Shown here: positions 54,175 through 63,916 of the stretch, piece after piece
Position numbering within the stretch: position 1 is the stretch's first letter
How the letters are laid out: each line of letters begins with the position of its first letter
DNA from: Pseudodesulfovibrio sp.
GTDB taxonomy: Bacteria > Desulfobacterota > Desulfovibrionia > Desulfovibrionales > Desulfovibrionaceae
Reading direction: 5' to 3'
NCBI GenBank assembly: GCA_016744135.1
Contig: JADGEX010000001.1
Span: 372,001 to 436,000, forward strand
Length of the DNA stretch: 64,000 bases
Made by a program: the position numbers and the translations under genes
Notes under the pieces: generated by a model
What the model was told of the DNA's origin: nothing
The model's database searches: none
What the model saw: the letters and a program-made list of their open reading frames with translations, nothing else

Positions 54175-54879
54175 CTACCTTTTCTCGGGCTTGGATGCCC
54201 AGGCAATTTCGCGCTCGGCACGGTTCAAGAAGGCACCGGCAAAATCAATCAAGCCGGTCTCGACTTCACCCAGTTTGCCAAGGAAATAGTTGTAAAAAAT
54301 AGTGGCAGGAATAGCGACCAGCAACCCGATAGCCGTCGCAATCAACGCTTCGGAGATACCCGGAGCAACTGTTGCCAACGCTGCGGACTGAGCCAAACCA
54401 ATGGAATGAAAGGAATGCATAATTCCCCAAACCGTACCAAACAACCCAATAAAGGGGGCTGCATTGGCACAAGTCGCCAAAAATGGCAGATTACGAGTTA
54501 AAACACGCATTTCCTTCGAGATGCCCTGCTTGAGGACACGACGCAGAGTGTCCTTGACGAGTAACCGTTTACGCTCTCGATTGACGTCCGCCTTTTCCAG
54601 CAACCGAAATTCATGCACTGCCAAGGTCGATACACGGGATAAAGGAGATTGATCTTTGTCGCCCAAGACCTTCAGGCCAGAGGTCAGATCCTGTGCATCC
54701 ATAAAAGCATCATAGCCCTGCATGACCTTTTTCCGGGCTGACCCAATGGTGAAGAATTTAAAAAAGATAATAGTCCAACTCCATACAGACATCAGAGCAA
54801 GAAAAATCATCACCAATTTTACGGCCAATGTCGCCCCTGTCAGAAGGGTCAACATGTCACTCTCAGGCAAAAAATTCAT
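54175..54879 (-). CDS. tolQ: TolQ/ExbB-type proton channel
   Basis: 234 residues with three hydrophobic helices: near 12-36, and a pair near 130-200 (APFIGLFGTVWGIMHSFHSIG and EALIATAIGLLVAIPATIFYN). It forms the proton channel of the Tol system with TolR and heads the operon tolQRA-tolB-pal. Confidence 0.93.
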   Translation of the reverse strand: MNFLPESDMLTLLTGATLAVKLVMIFLALMSVWSWTIIFFKFFTIGSARKKVMQGYDAFMDAQDLTSGLKVLGDKDQSPLSRVSTLAVHEFRLLEKADVNRERKRLLVKDTLRRVLKQGISKEMRVLTRNLPFLATCANAAPFIGLFGTVWGIMHSFHSIGLAQSAALATVAPGISEALIATAIGLLVAIPATIFYNYFLGKLGEVETGLIDFAGAFLNRAEREIAWASKPEKR

Positions 54880-54929
54880 GGTGGCACCTATACTTTAATC
54901 TTCGGGCTAGAAAGCCCCATTATGCAAAG

Positions 54930-54959
54930 AAAGCCGGGCTTAACCCAAGCCACGGCTTT
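54930..54959 (-). terminator. Probable terminator after the PHP gene
   Basis: Arms GAAAGCCGTGGCTT and AAGCCCGGCTTT (54946-54959, 54930-54941) pair on the minus strand; the following CTTTGC is a poor T-run, so confidence is moderate. Confidence 0.5.
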
Positions 54960-55015
54960 CCGATGTCACTTTGACGTATACACTTCCATAGTCACAATTG
55001 TGCGACAACGTAAAA

Positions 55016-55666
55016 TTACTTCATGCATCGCTGAACAATCTCCCAGGCATTGGACCCTGTCTGGCGATACTCTTCAACCGTCAACCCGGCCCCGAGTGCA
55101 ATGGTTTTTCGCAGGTCGCTGCTTATCAAATCACGCGGGGCATGGGCGTCATTATTCACGACCAGTTTAGCTCCATGCTTTCTGGCAAGGGCCGCCACAT
55201 GCCCATTTGTGTAGCTATGCCCACCGCGAGTGGTTATTTCCAAAGCCACTCCTTTTTCAACAGCCAGTTTTACTTCTTCGTCGGTGATCAAGCCAGGATG
55301 AGCCAAAACATCAACACCGGCTTCGATAGCAGCCAGATTGGTCCCAGGGGCAACGGGTTCAACCGGAGTCTCTCCGTGAACCAAAACAACCTGAGCACCG
55401 GCTTTTCTCGCATCTTGCACCATTCCCTCAATCAACGCAGGCGGAACATGTGTCAGTTCTACCCCTGCCATCACATTGATATCAAAGAAATGCCCATGTT
55501 TTTTTACGAACCGGAGAATATTCTCCAGCGTATAATACATGGTGCTTTCATCCGCATGATCAGTCATGCAGAGAGCCTTGTATCCGGCAACCTCAGCCCT
55601 ACGAACAAGTTCGGCAGGAATAAGTTCACCGTCGCTAAAAATCGTGTGTGTATGCAGATCAATCAT
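55016..55666 (-). CDS. PHP-domain phosphoesterase (histidinol-phosphatase-like)
   Basis: 216 residues from ATG 55666. PHP metal ligands: MIDLHTHTIFSDGELIP at the start, CMTDHADE near 36, VMAGVELTHVP near 65, LAHPGLITDEE near 121 and NNDAHAPRD near 170. The family covers histidinol phosphatase, polymerase PHP domains and phosphoesterases of unknown substrate. The start is seven bases after the BFN gene stop, so it is co-transcribed with miaB and the BFN gene. A longer frame to 55807 runs back into BFN. Confidence 0.83.
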   Translation of the reverse strand: MIDLHTHTIFSDGELIPAELVRRAEVAGYKALCMTDHADESTMYYTLENILRFVKKHGHFFDINVMAGVELTHVPPALIEGMVQDARKAGAQVVLVHGETPVEPVAPGTNLAAIEAGVDVLAHPGLITDEEVKLAVEKGVALEITTRGGHSYTNGHVAALARKHGAKLVVNNDAHAPRDLISSDLRKTIALGAGLTVEEYRQTGSNAWEIVQRCMK

Positions 55667-55673
55667 TGCAGGC

Positions 55674-56168
55674 CTACATTTTGTATTTAATGTCGTCTTC
55701 AGAGAGCTTTTCCAACTCATCCACCCATGTATCAGAATCCTCTGTGCTGATAACGGTCTCAGCATGTTCCGGAAACGGCGCACCGGCCTCTTCAAGAACG
55801 GATTCACTCGCTAAAATTTTGCACTCGGCACGAACAGCCAGGGCAATGGCATCCGAAGGACGACTGTCGATCCGACGGGTCTCCTTATCGGTGGTGACCA
55901 CTATTTCCGAAAAAAAAGTTCCGTTTTCGATGTCGGTGATTTCCACTCTGGTAATCGTGCCACCCAAAGCACGAATCGCATTCAGCAGTAAGTCATGAGT
56001 CATAGGACGAGGAAACGGAACTTCGTTGATAGCCATAGAAATAGACATGGCCTCGACAGCACCAATCCAGATAGGCAAGACTTTGGTTTCATCCATGTCC
56101 TTAAGGACGATAATAGGCGACTTGCCCGACTCGTCCAATGCAAGTCCGAATATTTCCACCTCTACCAC
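55674..56168 (-). CDS. BFN-domain (bifunctional nuclease, DUF151) protein
   Basis: 164 residues of the BFN/DUF151 family (plant and bacterial members have RNase and DNase activity). PIIVLKDMDETKVLPIWIG near 18-36, MTHDLLLNAIRALGG near 56-70 and RRIDSRPSDAIALAVR near 98-113 are the typical motifs, followed by an acidic tail. Its start overlaps the end of miaB by seven bases. Confidence 0.88.
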   Translation of the reverse strand: MVEVEIFGLALDESGKSPIIVLKDMDETKVLPIWIGAVEAMSISMAINEVPFPRPMTHDLLLNAIRALGGTITRVEITDIENGTFFSEIVVTTDKETRRIDSRPSDAIALAVRAECKILASESVLEEAGAPFPEHAETVISTEDSDTWVDELEKLSEDDIKYKM

Positions 56169-57508
56169 GGCTGACCAATCCTTTCCCCATTCAAGGAGTG
56201 TTTCTTTGCTTCAACAATTTTCACAGGAACCATCATGCCGACAAGGCCGCTGTCGCAATCAATGTCTACATTCACAATTCTTCCAGCCGGATCGCGTCCT
56301 TTCCAGGCGGTCATGGGACCATCCTGCTTACGGCTCAATCCTTCAATAAAAGCAATAGTCTCATTGCCAACGAGATTCTTTAGACATTTTCTAGTAATAT
56401 TATTTTGCAGAGTCTGCAAGCGCATCAGTCGTTCAGATGCTTCTTCCGGGGATACTTTCGGTTCCATATTCACCGCAGCCACCCCTGGTCGGTCAGAATA
56501 CTTGAAAGAAAAACTGGATTCAAATCCAACTTTTTCCACCATATCAAGTGTTTCCTGAAAATCTTCCTCAGTCTCACCGGGGAAACCAACAATAATATCC
56601 GTGGTCAACGCAATATCCGGCCTCGCAGCCTTCAACCCATCAACGATGGAAAGATACCGTGTAATATCATACTTACGACGCATGGCCTTGAGTACTCTGT
56701 CAGATCCGGCTTGCATGGGCAGATGCAAAGACGGACAGACATTTTCAAGCTCTCCAAATGCAGCAATGACCTCAGGAGCAATATCTTTGGGATGGGATGT
56801 CGTAAATCTGAGTCTTTCCAATCCTTCGATGGCAGCCACACTCGTCAGCAAGTCCGCGAAACTGACGCCAACACCGCCCTTGTCCAACCCAAAGCTGTTG
56901 ACGTTTTGACCAAGCAGGGAAATTTCACGAACGCCACTTTCCACCAATAAACGACATTCGTCGATAACGGCTTCCGGATGGCGAGACTTTTGCCGCCCCC
57001 GCGTATAAGGCACTATACAGTACGAACAAAAATTATCACACCCCTGCATGATGTTCACGAACGCCTGTCGTGTCTTTTGAATAGTAATAGTCTTTTCTTC
57101 GGGTTGCTCTCGTTCTTCATAAATAGGAACAAAATCAAGCAATGCCAAACGTTCTTCCTTGCCTGCTGCGATACGTTCCAAGGCGTTGGGAGCATCTGCT
57201 ATTCCATCAGAGCCAAATACAAGCTTAACGAAAGGGAAACGGTCAAAAAACCCCTTTCCCACTTGCTGGGCCACACATCCCCCCACAGCCGCGAAAACAT
57301 TCTCATCACGTTTCACATGCGCAGCGATACGGCCAAGCTCACTGTAAACCTTCTGCTCCGGTTTATCCCTGACACTGCACGTATTGAGAATAAAGACCTG
57401 TGCCTCGGATTCATCGGCTTCAACCCACCCCCGACTTTCCAAAGCGCGGTTAAGCCACTGCGAATCATGCACGTTCATCTGACACCCAAAGGTGGTGATG
57501 TGAAATTT
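56162..57508 (-). CDS. miaB: tRNA methylthiotransferase MiaB
   Basis: 448 residues from ATG 57508 (a GTG seven codons earlier is possible). The first Fe-S cluster is held by FGCQMNVHDS near 8-17, LNTCSVRDKPEQK near 45 and VGGCVAQ near 79; the radical-SAM motif GCDNFCSYCIVPYTRGRQKSR is split near 150-170 as CxxxCxxC; a TRAM domain closes the protein. It adds methylthio to i6A37 of tRNA. First gene of miaB-BFN-PHP. Confidence 0.95.
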   Translation of the reverse strand, partial: KFHITTFGCQMNVHDSQWLNRALESRGWVEADESEAQVFILNTCSVRDKPEQKVYSELGRIAAHVKRDENVFAAVGGCVAQQVGKGFFDRFPFVKLVFGSDGIADAPNALERIAAGKEERLALLDFVPIYEEREQPEEKTITIQKTRQAFVNIMQGCDNFCSYCIVPYTRGRQKSRHPEAVIDECRLLVESGVREISLLGQNVNSFGLDKGGVGVSFADLLTSVAAIEGLERLRFTTSHPKDIAPEVIAAFGELENVCPSLHLPMQAGSDRVLKAMRRKYDITRYLSIVDGLKAARPDIALTTDIIVGFPGETEEDFQETLDMVEKVGFESSFSFKYSDRPGVAAVNMEPKVSPEEASERLMRLQTLQNNITRKCLKNLVGNETIAFIEGLSRKQDGPMTAWKGRDPAGRIVNVDIDCDSGLVGMMVPVKIVEAKKHSLNGERIGQPW

Positions 57509-57580
57509 CATATATACTATCCTACCCACTATACGGGCAGTTGAAGGTTATTCTAAATCACTACGCCCCGTGCAAGCCAA

Positions 57581-58165
57581 TTAAACATTGGCGAGCCACG
57601 TGTCCAGAAAGTGCAAGGCTTTTCCCAAAGTTTCCTTTGCGGTCAATCGCGTGTTGTCGATGACGAGTTCCGCCTCCGGGTCCATCTCGAACTCAACATC
57701 CACGCCGAGGACCTCACCCAGCCCCTCAAATTGTTCACCGGTCTTCTTGCGTTGCAAAGCCTTTGCGTACAACCCGGCCATAACAAGCCCTTCTGATCGA
57801 TCAGACTCCCGACGAATGGCCTCAGAGAGATCACACTGAACGAATATTTCTGCAAACCGAGGGAGTTTTTGCCGCGCATACTGACGCATGGACTGTTTGT
57901 ACGCAGAGCCATCCATCAATACATTCTTGCCCTGTCGCGCAAGTTCCGCCACTTCATTGACAAAAAGAACGTATGCCTTTTCGCGCTCTTCAGACGTATA
58001 ATGAGGATGCGGGAAATATGATTTACGCCGCTCATCCATCTGAAGCAAAGCGACCTTAAGTCCTCGGGCTTCCATGGATGTAAGCACACCTTTCGCCAAC
58101 GTGGACTTTCCGCTTCCAGGCAACCCGACAATCCAGAGCGCCCACCCCGATACGCTTTCGGACAT
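57581..58165 (-). CDS. Adenylylsulfate kinase (CysC)-like protein
   Basis: 194 residues with P-loop GLPGSGKSTLAKGV near 14-27 and the CysC-type text VLMDGSAYKQSMRQYARQ near 82-99, YAKALQRKKTGEQFEGLGE near 132 and VIDNTRLTAKET near 166. It lacks the usual LDGDNVR segment (here LQMDERR). The family phosphorylates adenylylsulfate, yet a sulfate reducer has little use for PAPS, so another 3'-hydroxyl substrate is possible. The start lies two bases after the APH-like gene stop, so the pair is tightly coupled. Confidence 0.7.
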   Translation of the reverse strand: MSESVSGWALWIVGLPGSGKSTLAKGVLTSMEARGLKVALLQMDERRKSYFPHPHYTSEEREKAYVLFVNEVAELARQGKNVLMDGSAYKQSMRQYARQKLPRFAEIFVQCDLSEAIRRESDRSEGLVMAGLYAKALQRKKTGEQFEGLGEVLGVDVEFEMDPEAELVIDNTRLTAKETLGKALHFLDTWLANV

Positions 58166-58167
58166 GT

Positions 58168-59250
58168 CTACTCCAAATATTTATTAATATTCTCCCAATC
58201 AAAAACATCGTCCTCAAGCACATTGCCCACAAAATTGAAAAGCCTTCGACGAACAGACTCGGGATGATCAGGATACCATTCCGGTGACGCGATGACCAAC
58301 CCACGAAAAACACAAAACGGTGCCATGACGTCAAATATTTCCGTATCGCCTGTCCGGGCTATATATTCCTCGACATACGCCCGATACAACTTCTCAAAAG
58401 GTCCACTCATCCGATCATGACCGTAAAGACTCCACAACAGATAATTAATAGCCATGGTCGCCAAATCTCCTGCAGGCTCTCCCCATTCACCACGACTGCG
58501 ATCAAGGACTGAAAATTCTCCATTATCAGTGACAAGCACATTCCAGGGATGAAAATCGCCATGAACAACACTCAATCTATGGGCGTAGCCTTTGAGTTTC
58601 CATCGCCAATCAATGAGACGTTTTTCCAAAGCCATGAATTCATTATCGTCAAACGGCGCATACGGATGCGGAAACGCTTCATCAATCAACCCGAGAATGC
58701 ATTCACTTGAACCAATCAGGTTGCGAATACGCCGATAATACAAATGGGAATCGTCAAGCTTAACGCTGTGCGCCCGGGCAAGCCACCGGGCAAACTCTCG
58801 TGCAGTCTCAACATCTGATTCACAAAAATCACCAGACTTGATTCTGTCGAGATCAAGGAAGTAATCATGCCCTTCCAATTTCTCATTGAGAATAAAAAAT
58901 TCTTTGGGCTCATCCACCGGAATCAGGGAATCCGAACCATCGACATACCCAAGCCCAAGCGGATGAACATGACGTTCCATGCGTGCTGAAGTCTCATACT
59001 GAAACATGAGGATTGCTCCCCGGTCCCAATAGAACTGATGACCATATTTGTCCCCTTTCATCACGGACAAAACAGCCTCTCGCATCTCGCCACCGACCTC
59101 GAATTGAAGCAGTAAGGGCTTGCCGTAGCCAAACCCTTTCATGCCCTGTTCATCTAGATTGCCAATAGAACCGGCCCCGACAAGTCGGGCGTCATCTCCG
59201 AAAGCACGCTTCAAATATGCCTCAATGGATTTGATCTTCAATTCGATCAT
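58168..59250 (-). CDS. Aminoglycoside-phosphotransferase-fold kinase
   Basis: 360 residues of the APH/choline-kinase fold. The catalytic loop is VVHGDFHPWNVLVTDNG near 229-245 and the metal aspartate lies in VLDRSRGEWGEPAGDLA near 250-266. The N-terminal lobe has a Gly-rich segment GAGSIGNLDEQG. The family includes kinases of sugars, choline and small metabolites, so resistance to an antibiotic is not implied. It sits between a PfkB kinase (30 bases) and a CysC-like protein (two bases) on the same strand. Confidence 0.75.
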   Translation of the reverse strand: MIELKIKSIEAYLKRAFGDDARLVGAGSIGNLDEQGMKGFGYGKPLLLQFEVGGEMREAVLSVMKGDKYGHQFYWDRGAILMFQYETSARMERHVHPLGLGYVDGSDSLIPVDEPKEFFILNEKLEGHDYFLDLDRIKSGDFCESDVETAREFARWLARAHSVKLDDSHLYYRRIRNLIGSSECILGLIDEAFPHPYAPFDDNEFMALEKRLIDWRWKLKGYAHRLSVVHGDFHPWNVLVTDNGEFSVLDRSRGEWGEPAGDLATMAINYLLWSLYGHDRMSGPFEKLYRAYVEEYIARTGDTEIFDVMAPFCVFRGLVIASPEWYPDHPESVRRRLFNFVGNVLEDDVFDWENINKYLE

Positions 59251-59280
59251 GACGCCCTCCCCGGCGGGACCTTTTATAAC

Positions 59281-60216
59281 TTATTCCATAGGACCAAAAA
59301 CGGCCTCATATCGAGCAGTAAACTCATCCATAGTAAAGAAGTGTTCCTGCGTCCCATTCTTTTCCACAGCATAGGTCGCACAGGTCGCTCCCAGCTTGCA
59401 GGCATCCACCACAGTCTTACCCAGGGACAATCCCTTGAGCAGCCCTGAGCGAAATGCATCGCCTGCACCAGTGGGATCAACCACGGCTTCAGCGGGAACA
59501 ACGTCCACGAGCGTTTCTTCGCCTTTGCAGTTCACAGCAGAGCCTTTTTCGCCCAACGTCGTGATGAGATAGGCTACAGAATCCAGAATATCATCTTTGG
59601 ACATTCCCGTGGTATTCATGATCATCTCCAATTCATAATCATTGGTGATGAGAATTTCAGCGTCCAAAAAGGCCTCTTTAAGCTGCTCACTGGTAAAAGC
59701 CGGAATCTGCTGACCCGGATCGAAAATGAAAGGAATTTTGTTCTCTCGGTAATATTTGGGATGATCTATCATATCCCCCAGATTGCCGGGAGAAATAATA
59801 CCCAGCGCATCATCGCCATTGATCTTGGACATATCATATTGGCAGGGGTATTTCATAGCTCCGGGGTTGAAACCTGTGATCTGGTTATCAGACTGATCGG
59901 TAGTGATGTAGGCTCCGGCTGTGAACTCCTGATCAAGAGTACGAATCCCTTCCACAGAAAAACCGAATTGATGTAAACGGTCGTCATAGGCTGCGAAATC
60001 CTTACCAACCTGGCTGAGAATAACAGATTTTTCGTCAAGCAATGCAAGGCTATAGGCAATATTACCGGCGGTGCCGCCAAACCTCTCGGTCAGACCGTCC
60101 ACAAGAAAGCACACATTTAAAATATGAATTTTGTCAGGAAGGATATGATTGGAGAATTTATCAGGGAATGACATGATGCGGTCGAAAGCAAGAGAACCGG
60201 TAACATAAATATTCAT
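59281..60216 (-). CDS. PfkB-family carbohydrate/nucleoside kinase
   Basis: 311 residues. The PfkB signatures are at the N-terminal GGTAGNIAYSLALL near 47-60 and at the C-terminal VVDPTGAGDAFRSGLLKGL near 246-264 (catalytic Asp in GAGD). Closest in feel to bacterial adenosine kinase or ribokinase-like proteins. First in a row of three kinase-type genes on the minus strand. The substrate is not determined. Confidence 0.85.
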   Translation of the reverse strand: MNIYVTGSLAFDRIMSFPDKFSNHILPDKIHILNVCFLVDGLTERFGGTAGNIAYSLALLDEKSVILSQVGKDFAAYDDRLHQFGFSVEGIRTLDQEFTAGAYITTDQSDNQITGFNPGAMKYPCQYDMSKINGDDALGIISPGNLGDMIDHPKYYRENKIPFIFDPGQQIPAFTSEQLKEAFLDAEILITNDYELEMIMNTTGMSKDDILDSVAYLITTLGEKGSAVNCKGEETLVDVVPAEAVVDPTGAGDAFRSGLLKGLSLGKTVVDACKLGATCATYAVEKNGTQEHFFTMDEFTARYEAVFGPME

Positions 60217-60310
60217 TGTAACTCCTCAAAAGGTGGCTGGATTTTTCACCGGGAAGGTACGTTCTTGGTCCCATTACTGTCAACGGTCTGCCAATATTAA
60301 AAAAGTATAT

Positions 60311-60631
60311 TCATGATACCATGGTTTCTCCGTTGATCCATTGTAAAAAATCCAGATTGCCACCGGTGATGGGGAATGCCACGACACACGGCACCTCATA
60401 ACTGTGCATAGCCTTAACAGCTTCCGTCAACTCATGAACTAAACTGTCACGAGTCTTGGCAAGAAGCACTACTTCCTCTGCCTTCTCTACCTTGCCTTTC
60501 CACCAATACATGGATTTCATGCCGCCAAGGATATTCACACACGCGACCAATCGACGTTCCAGAAGAACTGTTCCGATATTTTCCGCTTCGATCATCGTTT
60601 CACATGTCATATAAATAAGTGTTTCATCCAT
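60311..60631 (-). CDS. cutA: CutA-type divalent-cation tolerance protein
   Basis: 106 residues of the CutA1 family (trimeric, PII-like fold). Family text: RRLVACVNILGGMKSMYWWKGK split near 27-48, then VVLLAKTRDS near 54. Copper tolerance is the classical role; the actual function is debated. It precedes the PfkB gene on the same strand with a 94-base gap. Confidence 0.93.
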   Translation of the reverse strand: MDETLIYMTCETMIEAENIGTVLLERRLVACVNILGGMKSMYWWKGKVEKAEEVVLLAKTRDSLVHELTEAVKAMHSYEVPCVVAFPITGGNLDFLQWINGETMVS

Positions 60632-60756
60632 AGAATCTCCCTTGTAGAAAGTCTCACCAATGATACATGCTTTAAAGACGGGCGCAAAGTATAGCGAACA
60701 ATTGGGACTTGAGCGATGGAAAAGCAGGTGCTAACACCGTCCATCACGGAGACATC

Positions 60757-61392
60757 ATGAAAAAGAAAGAACGCGCATCAGAAATATACGCACGACTGGC
60801 CAAGCGGTACCCTTCACCGAAACCGGCTCTGACCTGGGCTACCCCATGGGAATTGCTCGTGGCGACGGCTCTCTCCGCCCAATGTACTGACGAACGGGTA
60901 AACAAAGTTACTCCTGTTTTTTTTGAACGATGGCCCGAAATCGAAGATGCAGCCAATGCCGAAGTGACAGACATTGAGGAAGTAGTTCGCTCCACCGGTT
61001 TTTTTCGCAACAAGGCTAAAAACATCAAAGCGGCAGCCCTGCGTGTCATGACAGAATACGACGGCACAGTTCCGCAAACCATGGCGGAACTGATCACACT
61101 TGGTGGCGTTGCTCGAAAAACCGCCAGCATAGTTCTCTCTAATGCATTCGGCGTTAATGAAGGCATTGCCGTAGACACCCATGTCAAACGGCTCGCTTTC
61201 CGTATGGGACTTACCACCAAAACAGACCCCATTCCCATTGAAAAAGACCTCATGCCACTGTATCCACGTGAACAATGGGGCGATATCAACCATTATCTTG
61301 TTTTTTATGGTCGCGAGGTCTGTCCGGCACGGAAGCCCAAATGCGATATATGCGAACTCAACGACATCTGCCCCAAAAAGGGAGTCAAATAA
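60757..61392 (+). CDS. nth: Endonuclease III
   Basis: 211 residues from ATG 60757 (ACGGAGAC upstream; a frame opens earlier at 60709). HhH motif [18 protein letters not shown] near 111 with the catalytic lysine, the catalytic aspartate in [13 protein letters not shown] near 134, and the C-terminal [4Fe-4S] site [18 protein letters not shown] (C-x6-C-x2-C-x5-C). It removes oxidised pyrimidines. Its stop codon shares a base pair of nucleotides with the tgt start (TAATG), so the two are co-translated. Confidence 0.95.
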   Translation: MKKKERASEIYARLAKRYPSPKPALTWATPWELLVATALSAQCTDERVNKVTPVFFERWPEIEDAANAEVTDIEEVVRSTGFFRNKAKNIKAAALRVMTEYDGTVPQTMAELITLGGVARKTASIVLSNAFGVNEGIAVDTHVKRLAFRMGLTTKTDPIPIEKDLMPLYPREQWGDINHYLVFYGREVCPARKPKCDICELNDICPKKGVK

Positions 61393-62507
61393 TGACCAAA
61401 CCCGGTAAATTTACAGTCCACAATACCGACGGCAAGGCACGACGTGCGACTTTGAGCACGGCACACGGCGACATCCAGACACCTATTTTCATGCCCGTAG
61501 GCACTCAGGGCACGGTCAAGAGTTTGACCCCACTTGACCTAGAGGAAATGGATGCTCAAATCATACTCGGCAACACATACCATCTCTATCTTCGCCCCGG
61601 TGACGAACTGGTCGCTCGGCGCGGCGGTCTGCACAAGTTTTCCAACTGGAAACGCCCGATCCTGACAGACAGTGGTGGCTTTCAGGTCTTCAGTCTGCAA
61701 GGCATTCGTAAACTTTCTGAGGAAGGCGTGGAATTCAGATCCTATCTGAATGGTTCCAAACATTTTTTCTCGCCGGAAAAAGCCATCGATATCCAGAAAA
61801 ATCTCGGTTCAGATATCATGATGGTCCTTGATGAATGTGTGGGCTACGGTAATGACCGTAAGTACACTGAAAAATCTCTCGAAATGACCACACGCTGGGC
61901 GCAACGGTGTCGCGATCACTATCCCAAGGGAAGCGGTGAACAACTTATGTTTGGTATTGTTCAAGGCGGTTTTCACAAAGATCTACGAGAAAAAAGCCTT
62001 TATCAATTGCGAAAAATCGACTTTGAAGGCTTTGCCATCGGTGGTCTGTCTGTTGGTGAATCCACCGAAGAGATGTACGATATTCTGCACCACATTGCCC
62101 CGAAAATGCCGGAAAAAAAACCCCGCTACCTTATGGGGGTTGGTACTCCTCTGGATATTCTGGAAGGCGTATCCGCCGGAGTCGACATGTTCGATTGCGT
62201 CCTGCCTTCACGTAACGCACGCAACGGGACCCTGTTCACTTCCATGGGTAAGATCAACATCAAACGTGCAGAATTTACCGAAGACGATTCACCGCTTGAT
62301 CCTAATTGCAACTGCTACACCTGCCGCAACTTCACCAAGGCATACCTACGGCATCTGTATCAGGCCAAAGAGCTTTTGTCGTACAGGTTAAACACCTACC
62401 ACAATCTCTACTTCTATCTGGATCTCATGAAACAAATCAGGGCAGCCATTGAAAACGGAACATTCAATGAACTCAAGGCGCACTACGAAACCGCCTACGC
62501 AAAATAA
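61392..62507 (+). CDS. tgt: Queuine tRNA-ribosyltransferase
   Basis: 371 residues from ATG 61392, overlapping the nth stop by one base. The catalytic pair is seen in [13 protein letters not shown] near 91 (first Asp) and [12 protein letters not shown] near 266 (nucleophile Asp). The zinc site is [18 protein letters not shown] near 304-320 with a later histidine. It exchanges guanine 34 of certain tRNAs for preQ1. It is followed five bases later by the convergent YihY-type gene, with no terminator visible. Confidence 0.96.
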   Translation: MTKPGKFTVHNTDGKARRATLSTAHGDIQTPIFMPVGTQGTVKSLTPLDLEEMDAQIILGNTYHLYLRPGDELVARRGGLHKFSNWKRPILTDSGGFQVFSLQGIRKLSEEGVEFRSYLNGSKHFFSPEKAIDIQKNLGSDIMMVLDECVGYGNDRKYTEKSLEMTTRWAQRCRDHYPKGSGEQLMFGIVQGGFHKDLREKSLYQLRKIDFEGFAIGGLSVGESTEEMYDILHHIAPKMPEKKPRYLMGVGTPLDILEGVSAGVDMFDCVLPSRNARNGTLFTSMGKINIKRAEFTEDDSPLDPNCNCYTCRNFTKAYLRHLYQAKELLSYRLNTYHNLYFYLDLMKQIRAAIENGTFNELKAHYETAYAK

Positions 62508-62512
62508 AAGGA

Positions 62513-63916
62513 TCAGAACGATGTGTGAGAGCAGGTTCCCATATGTTCATCCTCAGGCGCAATGCCCAGAATGGACGAGGAATACTGCTCCGCGCAATCA
62601 AGCAGAGTGAGATTTGCCTCACTCTGACGGGTATCGTCGGCCAAAGTCCCAAGTAACCTGTCCAGAAAACCAAACTTCTGGTCAAACTCCTCAAAAACCC
62701 TGTGTTCACCATCCATGTTCACCACACGGATGATATCCAACACACGAATTTCATCCAACGATCTGGCCGGAGCATATAACTCACACCCCTTTACGTCAGC
62801 CAACACCGTATACCCTGCCTTTTGCAACAGGTTGAACAGGTCAGAAACCAATGTCGCCGGAGCCATAAGTCCATCCGATATCTCTTCTACGGACGGCAGA
62901 GGCTTGCCCGCATAAAATCTCTTGGCAAGCACGATCATCATCAAAACCGCTATTTTTTGACGTTCATACGGCGTGGCTTCGCCAAAAAATCGCTGCTTCA
63001 CGAAAGAATTAAGATTTTGCCAACTGTAGCTCACCTCAGACCCAAGCAAAACAATAAGCCAACTTATATAAATCCAAATAAGCAAAAGGGGCAATTGAGC
63101 AAAACTGCCATAAATAGCATTATACTTGGCCGCGCCGATTTGCCAATTGATATACAGCCATTGCGCCATCTGCCACAACACACCACCGACAACCCCACCG
63201 ATAAGAGCGGCAACCATATTCACACGCGTATAGGGAATAAAGGCATACATAAACATAAATGCCAATGAAATAAGTATGTATGGAGCCACCTTAAGAAAAA
63301 TTGTCTCAAGAAATCCGACCGCCTCAACACTCAAAAGATCGGTCATCATCTGTTGCTGTTGAAGACTGACGTTGAAACTCGAAGCGACAATCAACACAAG
63401 AGGACAAATTAAAATAACCGGGAAAAAATCGGCTATTTTTCGCCAAGGAGAACGGCCCTTGGTTACATTCCAGATGGTATTAAAGGCCTTTTCCGTGGTC
63501 CCAATGAGGGAGAATACCGTAAAAAGCAATGTGGCCACACCAACCCACCCCAACGCTTGAACATTGGTTCGGTCAATATATTCAATAATTTTGTCTGCGA
63601 CCTCAACACGGCCTGTGGTAAGCTTAAGAATGAGAGTTCTAATAAAGTCGGTATTTTGCAGTCCAAACCCTTTGGAAATGGAAAAAGCAACGGCAAGAAA
63701 TGGAACAATTGACAGAATGGTTGTAAATGTCAGAGCTGCTGCACGAATAACAGTCTGGTCCTTGATAAAACCGAACCCAACCAAATAAAGCAGACGGCTT
63801 GCCCCGCGCCAAAGACGAATATAGCCCGGAGTTTCCGGTGTATTTCTTACCCAGATACCTTCAAGGAAAAGCCGTTTCACATTTCGGGATGTTCGTTCCA
63901 ACTTGGCTGCACTCAT
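62513..63916 (-). CDS. YihY/BrkB-type inner-membrane protein
   Basis: 467 residues from ATG 63916 (TGGAGTC upstream; a GTG ten codons earlier is possible). About six hydrophobic helices in the first 300 residues, with the family segments AAALTFTTILSIVPFLAVAF split near 62-81, SLIGTTEKAFNTIWNV near 134 and NAIYGSFAQLPLLLIWIYISW near 258-278. A winged-helix-like soluble tail (about 310-467) follows, longer than in E. coli YihY. The function is unknown; earlier names as ribonuclease BN are wrong for this family. Confidence 0.85.
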   Translation of the reverse strand: MSAAKLERTSRNVKRLFLEGIWVRNTPETPGYIRLWRGASRLLYLVGFGFIKDQTVIRAAALTFTTILSIVPFLAVAFSISKGFGLQNTDFIRTLILKLTTGRVEVADKIIEYIDRTNVQALGWVGVATLLFTVFSLIGTTEKAFNTIWNVTKGRSPWRKIADFFPVILICPLVLIVASSFNVSLQQQQMMTDLLSVEAVGFLETIFLKVAPYILISLAFMFMYAFIPYTRVNMVAALIGGVVGGVLWQMAQWLYINWQIGAAKYNAIYGSFAQLPLLLIWIYISWLIVLLGSEVSYSWQNLNSFVKQRFFGEATPYERQKIAVLMMIVLAKRFYAGKPLPSVEEISDGLMAPATLVSDLFNLLQKAGYTVLADVKGCELYAPARSLDEIRVLDIIRVVNMDGEHRVFEEFDQKFGFLDRLLGTLADDTRQSEANLTLLDCAEQYSSSILGIAPEDEHMGTCSHTSF

